A stretch of 10,117 bases of DNA from Actinomycetota bacterium (GTDB taxonomy: Bacteria; Actinomycetota; Acidimicrobiia; Acidimicrobiales; JAHWLA01): the NCBI GenBank assembly GCA_019347595.1, contig JAHWLA010000088.1, positions 1 through 10,117 on the forward strand, given 5' to 3'. The notes under the pieces are model-generated. The model was not told where the DNA came from. It worked only from the letters and a program-made list of their open reading frames with translations, and made no database searches. This document shows positions 5,394 to 10,117 of the stretch, in pieces; the stretch's first letter is position 1, and every line of letters starts with the position of its first letter. The translations under genes were made by a program, and so were the position numbers.

Positions 5394-7235
5394 CTAGCCC
5401 GAGCCGCGCAGCCGCTGGAACTGCGCCGCCCACCAGGCGGTGGCGTCGAGGTACGCCGTGGTGGCCGCCGCACCCGTGCGCCCGTAGGCCCCGTCGTAGC
5501 CCGGCGAGCACCAACCGTCGGGGAAGCACCACGGCACGGCGGGCTCGATTGTCGTCCCCTCGTGCCACTCGTTGTAGCTGGTGATCGACACGACGTCGGC
5601 CCCGGCCGCCATGGCGTCGATCCACTGGGCGTTGTAGCGGCGCCCGCCATCGCGGTGCACGACCGTCCGGCTCGGGAACGTGCGCAGCGCGCTGTGGCCC
5701 GGCGACACCGAGGGCGAGCACAGCAGCCGCTGCGCCCGCGCCGCCCCGCACGCGGCGGCCAGCTCCGGCCGGTTGTACCGCACGGGGTCGTAGGTGTAGA
5801 TGCCGTCGAAACCGCCCTCGCGGGCGTAGCGGGCGAAGTCGCCGTCGAGCATGTCGCCGAGGCGCGAGGTCTCGATCCAGATCCGCATGCTCTGGTTGCG
5901 GCGGTTGACCTCGGCCCAGTCGACGGCGGGCGCCCCCATGGCGTCGTACAGGTAGGCCTCGGTGATCCCCAACCGGGCCAGGTGCTCGAGGTCGGAGTTC
6001 ACCGAGCCCGTCCCCCGCCCGCCGTAAGGCTCGATGTGGGCGGCCACCCGCAGGCCGTGGCGGCCGGCCGCGGCCAGGACGGTGGGCAGGGCGCTGTCCT
6101 CGTACGACCCCCTCCCCCACCACGAGGCCACCACGACGTTCACCCCGGCGGCGGCCAGCTCGGCCATGTGCTGCTCCACGACGGCGGCGTCGCGGCTGCT
6201 GTACGTCCCCCGGGCCGGGTAGAAGTCGGCGGGGATGTCGGCCGGGGCACCGAAGTGGCCGTGCCTCTCCCAGTGCCGCCACCCGCCATCGGCGGGCGTG
6301 GCGTACCAGGGGTAGTAGAACACCGACACCTCCGCCCCGTAGCGCACGGGGCGCGGCGCCATGCCGACGATGGGCTGGTTGAGGCGAATGCCGCCCGCGC
6401 TCCCCGAGAAGGGGGCCTCGCCGAAGGTGAAGATGCCGCCGTTGGCGGTCACCAGCCAGTAGCCCTGGCCTCGCGGGGTGGGCTGGAGGCCGACCACGGG
6501 GGCGCCGAGGTCGACGCCGCCCGTGGAGCCCATGAACGGGGCGTCGCCGAAGGCGAACACGCCGCCGTCGCGGGCGACCAGCCAGTAGCCGCGGCCGGTG
6601 CCGGTGGGCGCCATGGCCGTGATGGGGGCGACGAGCTTCAGGCTGCCGGTGGAGCCCCGGAACACGGCGTCGCCGAAGGCGAAGATCCCGCCGTCGGCGG
6701 CCACCAGCCAGTAGCCGAAGCCCGACGGGGTGGGCGCCATGCCGACGATGGGCCGGTTGAGGGCGGTGCCACCCATCGAGCCTCGGAACACGGCGTCGCC
6801 GAAGGCGAAGATGCCGCCGTCGGACGCCACCAGCCAGTACCCGTTGCCGGTGGGCGTGGCCGCCATGCCGACGATGGGCTGGTTGAGGCGAATGCCGCCG
6901 GTGCTGCCGTGGAAGGCGGCGTCGCCGAAGCTGAAGATGCCGCCGTCGGTAGCCACCGTCCAGTAGCCCTTGCCGGTCGCCGTCGACGCCATCCCGATCA
7001 TCGGCCGGTTGAGCGGCGACCCGCCCATGGAGCCGTGGAAAGGGGCGTCGAAGCCGAAGATGCCGCCGTCGGACGCCACCAGCCAGTAGCCGTCGGCCAC
7101 CGGCGTGGTTGTCGACACCGCCGCCCGCGGCCCCTCGGCGGGCCGGGCGGGCACGGGACCCAGCACGCTCGCCGTCGTCAGGAGCAGGGCCCCGGCGAGC
7201 ACCGCTCGCCGACCCCGTCGTGCTGCGTGTCGCAT
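5394..7235 (-). CDS. Secreted protein: six 42-residue GYWLVASDGGIF repeats fused to a GH99-like glycoside hydrolase domain
   Basis: The start ATG 7235 has GAGGTGG 7 bases upstream. An N-terminal signal (residues 1 to about 33) has an Arg-rich n-region, with GRRAVLA resembling a Tat motif, and a hydrophobic core. Six tandem repeats of about 42 residues follow (49-296), each with GYWLVAxDGGIFxFGDA and PIVGMA. From about residue 300 a GH99 (endo-alpha-1,2-mannosidase/mannanase) domain begins, with FYYPWY, ASWWG, HIEPY (400-404) and YNEWHEGTTIEPA. Glu556 and Glu559 match the two catalytic-site glutamates of the family NEWxE motif, and Glu402 matches the third conserved active-site glutamate. The protein is therefore probably an active exported glycan hydrolase, but the substrate is unknown. 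The gene lies downstream of the second coiled-coil gene on the same strand (75-bp gap) and ends two bases from the FecR-like stop. Confidence 0.9.
   Translation of the reverse strand: MRHAARRGRRAVLAGALLLTTASVLGPVPARPAEGPRAAVSTTTPVADGYWLVASDGGIFGFDAPFHGSMGGSPLNRPMIGMASTATGKGYWTVATDGGIFSFGDAAFHGSTGGIRLNQPIVGMAATPTGNGYWLVASDGGIFAFGDAVFRGSMGGTALNRPIVGMAPTPSGFGYWLVAADGGIFAFGDAVFRGSTGSLKLVAPITAMAPTGTGRGYWLVARDGGVFAFGDAPFMGSTGGVDLGAPVVGLQPTPRGQGYWLVTANGGIFTFGEAPFSGSAGGIRLNQPIVGMAPRPVRYGAEVSVFYYPWYATPADGGWRHWERHGHFGAPADIPADFYPARGTYSSRDAAVVEQHMAELAAAGVNVVVASWWGRGSYEDSALPTVLAAAGRHGLRVAAHIEPYGGRGTGSVNSDLEHLARLGITEAYLYDAMGAPAVDWAEVNRRNQSMRIWIETSRLGDMLDGDFARYAREGGFDGIYTYDPVRYNRPELAAACGAARAQRLLCSPSVSPGHSALRTFPSRTVVHRDGGRRYNAQWIDAMAAGADVVSITSYNEWHEGTTIEPAVPWCFPDGWCSPGYDGAYGRTGAAATTAYLDATAWWAAQFQRLRGSG
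6348..7091 (-). repeat. Six tandem about 126-bp coding repeats (42-residue units)
   Basis: In protein coordinates the units are at 49-89, 90-131, 132-173, 174-215, 216-257 and 258-296. The first lacks one residue (GFDAPF instead of xFGDAxF), and the last runs into the hydrolase domain after PIVGMAPRP. Each unit has three or four likely beta strands (GYWLVAS, GGIFAFGDA, the GSTGG turn, PIVGMAPTP). This suggests beta-propeller blades, with six making a closed ring; that fold is inference. Confidence 0.85.
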
Positions 7236-7242
7236 TCGCCGT

Positions 7243-7249
7243 CCACCTC
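7243..7249 (-). promoter_or_regulatory. Ribosome binding site of the repeat/GH99 gene
   Basis: Plus-strand CCACCTC reads GAGGTGG on the minus strand, 7 bases before ATG 7235. It supports this start immediately ahead of the signal peptide. Confidence 0.65.
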
Positions 7250-7310
7250 GCCGTTCGCTCGGTATGCGAGGCCCCAGGGTCGCGCAACCGGCAGCGGTGC
7301 GCGGACGAGG

Positions 7311-9512
7311 TCAGGTGGAGCTGGGTTGGAGGTCGTCGCCGTTGAGGTGAAAGGCGTTGCGCAACGACTCCACGGTGGAGGCCAGCGCCGCCACCCGCTG
7401 GCCCACCAGCGCCGTCTCCCGCTCGACCACCTCGCTGACACCCGCTGCCATCTGGGCCAGACGGGCGTGGTCGTGCTGCTGGCGCTTGGCGTTGTCGAGC
7501 TGGACCGTCGACTCCAACCGCTCGACGTCGCTGCGCATGGCCGAGCGGGTCTCCAGCACCAGCTCGGCCATGCGGCTGCCGACCGCCGCCTGCTGCTCGA
7601 CGGCCGCCGCCACCGACTGGCACAACGACTGCACGCCTTCGAGCCGCCGCTGCTCGTCGTCGAGCGCGGCCGAGACCCGCTCCAGCAGCCGCAGCGAGCC
7701 CACTTGGCGCTTGGTCAGGCCACCGACCTCCTTGGCCAGGTCGTCGCGCAGGTCGGTGAGCAGGCGCTCGAGCGACTTGGCCCGGGCGTCGTCCTGGTCG
7801 ACGGCGGCGTCGAGGCGCTGGAGGAGCGGACCGAGGTCGCCGACCCCTTCGAGGGCGCGGGCCAGCGCCGAGGTGCGCCCGTCGATGCGGCGGACGACGG
7901 CGGCCTGGAGGGCGGCCACCGCCTCCTGCTGGTCGTGGGAGGCGGTTTCGATGGCGGCGAGGACGGGACGGGTGCGATCGTCGGCGGCCAGCCGGGCGAC
8001 CTGCTCGCTCACCCCCGCCAATGTGGTGGACATCGATTCGACGCCCGCCGCCACCTCGGCCAGCCGACCGAGGGCGGCGCGCACGTCGGCGGCCACCAGG
8101 TCGCCGTTGCCGGTGGCGTGGGTGAGCAGCCGCTCCAGCCCGGCCCCGAGCGCCGTCTGTACGTCACTGGCCAGGGCGGTGGCGCGGGCTTCGCCGTCCT
8201 GGCGGGTAGCAGTGACGACGGCCTCGACCCGGGCCAGCCGGTCGGCCACCTCGTCGAGGGTGCCCTCCACCACGGTGGGCGTGGCAGCCCGCTGCGACAG
8301 CTCGGCGGCCAGGCGCTCGACGGCGGTGGTCGTCTCGCCACGCGACCGGTTGACCGCCTCCTGGAGGTCGGCGATGCGATCGGCCAGGCGGCCCACCGTC
8401 TCGATCTCGGCCCGACTGGCCTTGCCCTTGCGATCGGCCTCGCCGCGGCCCTCGCCCACCGCCGCCTCGATGCGGCCCGCGTTGGCGACCAAGGCCTCGA
8501 CGGCTTCGACGGTGCGGCGCAGCACCTCCTCGTCGCGCCCGCGGGCGGCGGCGACGGCCTCCTCGATGCGGCCGGCGACGGACTGGACGCCCATGGCGGT
8601 CTCCGCCCGGGCCTCCGCCACGTCTGCTTCCAGCCGTGCCAGCGAGCGGGCCAATGCCCGGGTGGCCTCGGAGTCGTCGGGGGTGGTGGCGCCCGCCCGG
8701 GTGAGCAGGTCGGCGATGCCTGCCGTGACGGCGGCCAGGCGGTCGTCGAGGAGGGCGCCCAGGTCGGGCGGGGCGGGCGGCTGAGCGAGGGCGGCCAAGA
8801 CGTCGGCCAGCCGCTTCATGCGCTCACCGGTGTCGGTGCGGGCCTCGGCCAGGGCGCCGTCCACGGCCGTACGGACCTCGGCCGCCAGCGCGCCGGGGGC
8901 GACCTGCGAGGCGGCGACGGCGCCCGCCAGGGCATCGAGCCGGCAGGTGAGGGCGTCGGCGGTGCTACCGGCCGCCGCCTCGACCGCGGCCTCGACGGTG
9001 GTCGCCAGCCCGTCGAGCCGCTCGGCCAGCGCCGCCACCGGACGGCCGGCCGATGTCTCCAGGGCGGCGGCCAGGGCATCGAACCGGCTGGTCAGGGCGG
9101 CCACCGGGGCGTCGACGGCCGCCTCGACGGCCGCGTCGACGGCCGCGTCGACGGCGGCGGCCACGGCATCGAGGCGGGCCTCCAGGGCGCTGGTGTCGGG
9201 CCGGGACACCGCCGCCTCGATGTCGGCCAGCCGGGCGTCGAGCCGGGCCAGCGCGGTCGGGGCGCCGCCGCGGCTCACCGCCTCGGCCACCGCTGTCGAA
9301 ATCGCCTCCGGCAGCTCCGCCGCCATGCGCTGGGTGGCCGTGCGGGTGGCCGTGGTCTGCCCCACGATCGTCGCTTCCAGGGTGGAAAGGCGCTCGTCGA
9401 GGCGCTCCAGCACCTCGGCCATGGTGGCCAGCATCCCGTGGAATACCGCGGCGGTCCCGGGGTTTTCGTCTTCGCCGTCCATCACCAGCGCGTCGATAAC
9501 GGTCTCGGACAC
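7311..9512 (-). CDS. Large Ala-rich coiled-coil protein (about 733 aa), paralogue of the first coiled-coil protein
   Basis: No enzymatic domain is recognised. GTG 9512 (VSETVIDALV) is chosen because the paralogue also begins VS and reaches the shared helix at the same distance; ATG 9482 is an alternative. The frame extended to 9683 overlaps the sigma-factor start and is unlikely. Neither start has a well-spaced Shine-Dalgarno. Residues 18-47 hold the shared helix (HGML at 25-28, EVLERLDERL at 33-42). Then follow hundreds of residues of heptad-type helix rich in Ala, Glu, Val, Asp and Arg, including a VDAAVDAAV run. The C-terminal part is more polar (ERLESTVQLDNAKRQQHDHA) and ends NAFHLNGDDLQPSST. 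No membrane segment or signal is seen, so it is probably a cytoplasmic elongated rod. It is upstream of the repeat/GH99 gene on the same strand and divergent from the sigma-factor gene. Function is unknown. Confidence 0.85.
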   Translation of the reverse strand: MSETVIDALVMDGEDENPGTAAVFHGMLATMAEVLERLDERLSTLEATIVGQTTATRTATQRMAAELPEAISTAVAEAVSRGGAPTALARLDARLADIEAAVSRPDTSALEARLDAVAAAVDAAVDAAVEAAVDAPVAALTSRFDALAAALETSAGRPVAALAERLDGLATTVEAAVEAAAGSTADALTCRLDALAGAVAASQVAPGALAAEVRTAVDGALAEARTDTGERMKRLADVLAALAQPPAPPDLGALLDDRLAAVTAGIADLLTRAGATTPDDSEATRALARSLARLEADVAEARAETAMGVQSVAGRIEEAVAAARGRDEEVLRRTVEAVEALVANAGRIEAAVGEGRGEADRKGKASRAEIETVGRLADRIADLQEAVNRSRGETTTAVERLAAELSQRAATPTVVEGTLDEVADRLARVEAVVTATRQDGEARATALASDVQTALGAGLERLLTHATGNGDLVAADVRAALGRLAEVAAGVESMSTTLAGVSEQVARLAADDRTRPVLAAIETASHDQQEAVAALQAAVVRRIDGRTSALARALEGVGDLGPLLQRLDAAVDQDDARAKSLERLLTDLRDDLAKEVGGLTKRQVGSLRLLERVSAALDDEQRRLEGVQSLCQSVAAAVEQQAAVGSRMAELVLETRSAMRSDVERLESTVQLDNAKRQQHDHARLAQMAAGVSEVVERETALVGQRVAALASTVESLRNAFHLNGDDLQPSST
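9111..9158 (-). repeat. Four tandem 12-bp units inside the second coiled-coil gene
   Basis: On the plus strand the units are GTCGACGGCCGC, CTCGACGGCCGC, GTCGACGGCCGC and GTCGACGGCGGC (9111-9122, 9123-9134, 9135-9146, 9147-9158). They encode a run of four-residue Val-Asp/Glu-Ala-Ala units. The in-frame length means copy-number change would only lengthen or shorten the coil. Confidence 0.8.
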
Positions 9513-9565
9513 CTCACCATGATCGTGTCGACGCCGAGAAAAGTGGCGGATACCACAGGAACGGT

Positions 9566-9595
9566 GGGACAGATCGGCCTCACCTGTTTTACACT
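9566..9595 (+). promoter_or_regulatory. Candidate sigma-70 promoter for the sigma-factor gene
   Basis: GGGACA (9566-9571) and TACACT (9590-9595) are separated by 18 bases. TACACT fits the actinobacterial TAnnnT -10 pattern, and GGGACA keeps the GACA part of TTGACA. They lie about 80 bases before the GTG start. Confidence 0.45.
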
Positions 9596-9663
9596 GGACC
9601 TTCGGCCTGGCGCCCTCGCGCCGCGCGCGTCCGCTCTTCCCCCCAGACACCCAGTCGAGTACC

Positions 9664-9670
9664 AGAGGTG
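9664..9670 (+). promoter_or_regulatory. Ribosome binding site that decides the GTG start of the sigma factor
   Basis: AGAGGTG ends near GTG 9676, with 7 bases between AGAGG and the start. The nearer ATG at 9671 is followed at once by TAG, so it cannot start the gene. Confidence 0.65.
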
Positions 9671-9675
9671 ATGTA

Positions 9676-10117
9676 GTGCCCAAGCAACGACCCGAACGTG
9701 AGGAAGAAGACCTCGTTCGGCTCTACCTCAATGACATCGGGAAGCACGGCCTTCTCACGAAGGACGACGAGGCGCGGCTCGGCCAGGCCATCGAGACGGC
9801 CACCGCGGCGCGGGAGGAGCTCAACTCGGGCAAGACGTTGACGGCCGCCGAGAAGCGGAAGCTGCGCCAGGCGGTCCGGGAGGGTGAGCGGGCCACCCAG
9901 GTCTTCATCGAGTCGAACCTGCGGCTGGTGGTGTCGATCGCCAAGAAGTACCAGGCGTCCGACCTGCCCCTCCTCGACCTGGTGCAGGAGGGGAACCTCG
10001 GCCTCATGCACGCGGTGGAGAAGTTCGACTACCGCAAGGGCTTCAAGTTCTCCACCTACGCCACCTGGTGGATCCGCCAGGCGATCGCCCGCGCGCTCGC
10101 CGACAAGGCGCGCACGA
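9676..10117 (+). CDS. Sigma-70 family RNA polymerase sigma factor, RpoD-like (3' end outside window)
   Basis: The protein directs RNA polymerase to promoters. From GTG 9676 the 147 visible residues begin with a short charged stretch and region 1.2 (EEDLVRLYLNDIGKHGLLT, residues 10-28). A linker follows, then region 2: FIESNLRLVVSIAKKYQ, LLDLVQEGNLGLMHAVEKFD, and FSTYATWWIRQAI at 125-137, the last being the promoter-melting and -10-contacting part. These are hallmarks of group 1/2 sigma factors and not of ECF factors. There is no long region 1.1 extension, which would fit a group 2 (non-essential, RpoD-like) factor, but the actinobacterial primary sigma cannot be excluded with regions 3 and 4 missing. 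The gene is divergent from the second coiled-coil gene, with a candidate promoter upstream. Confidence 0.93.
   Translation, partial: MPKQRPEREEEDLVRLYLNDIGKHGLLTKDDEARLGQAIETATAAREELNSGKTLTAAEKRKLRQAVREGERATQVFIESNLRLVVSIAKKYQASDLPLLDLVQEGNLGLMHAVEKFDYRKGFKFSTYATWWIRQAIARALADKART

Larger units (their letters stand above)
9513..9675. promoter_or_regulatory. Divergent intergenic region between second coiled-coil gene and sigma factor
   Basis: These 163 bases hold the 5' ends of both genes. The plus-strand promoter candidate is listed separately. On the minus strand I see no convincing -35/-10 pair; GTGGTATCC is the only TA-containing stretch. Base composition is less GC-rich around 9535-9600 than in the flanking genes, as expected of a promoter region. 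Confidence 0.5.

Noticed and set aside
6348..7091. Regular repeats considered as a CRISPR-like or non-coding array
   Set aside because: The period of 126 bp is a multiple of three, and the translation gives a clean 42-residue protein repeat inside one open frame.
7236..7310. Separate promoter between the second coiled-coil gene and the repeat/GH99 gene
   Set aside because: A TTGCGC and TACCGA pair at 17-bp spacing exists on the minus strand, but the -10 match is poor and the gap is short, so co-transcription is the simpler reading.
4195..7623. 1142-residue minus-strand open frame
   Set aside because: It overlaps the real repeat/GH99 gene in another frame and is low-complexity Arg/Gly/His; its repeats are merely the shifted reading of the true 42-residue repeats.
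4836..9671. 1611-residue plus-strand open frame
   Set aside because: It is rich in Arg, Gly and His, has no recognisable domain, and runs antisense through the GH99 and coiled-coil genes and out of frame through the FecR-like gene. It is a product of GC-rich codon bias.
4207..10117. FecR-like protein and sigma factor as an anti-sigma/sigma pair
   Set aside because: The sigma factor is RpoD-like with region 1.2, not an ECF factor, and lies over 4 kb away beyond two minus-strand genes.

Overview
The window is very GC-rich DNA with strong codon-position bias, which produces many long shadow reading frames. The genes point to a high-GC actinobacterium. The 42-residue repeat family starting GYWLVASDGGIF, and a small zinc-ribbon protein ending in a PKMNVTPN tail, are from memory typical of Acidimicrobiia. 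That placement is inference, because no rRNA or other phylogenetic marker gene is complete here.

Left part, plus strand: the last 58 residues of an SRPBCC/cyclase-like protein, then a complete GspE/PilB-type secretion or pilus ATPase. The ATPase has an N-terminal MshEN domain carrying tandem c-di-GMP-binding motifs. Its gene ends in a 24-bp hairpin that also terminates the convergent operon on the other side.

Middle-left, minus strand, transcribed right to left: a large Ala/Glu-rich coiled-coil protein (529 aa), a 60-aa zinc-ribbon protein coupled to it by a TGATG overlap, and an 89-aa protein of unknown function. Divergent from this operon across about 109 bp is a plus-strand FecR-like single-pass membrane protein with a C-terminal beta-rich domain.

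Middle-right, minus strand: a second large coiled-coil protein (about 733 aa). Its N-terminal 30 residues are clearly paralogous to those of the first coiled-coil protein. Downstream is a secreted protein with six tandem 42-residue repeats joined to a GH99-type glycoside hydrolase domain. This gene converges on the FecR-like gene with only two bases between their stop codons.

Right edge, plus strand: a sigma-70 family (RpoD-like) sigma factor, cut by the window end and divergent from the second coiled-coil gene.

The part between the ATPase and the sigma factor reads as a possible envelope or cell-surface locus: a membrane FecR-like protein, an exported repeat/hydrolase protein and two related coiled-coil proteins. 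No functional link between these genes can be proven from the sequence. No mobile element, CRISPR array, tRNA or rRNA was seen. No gene-free stretch exceeds 300 bases; the longest is the 163-bp divergent region before the sigma factor.
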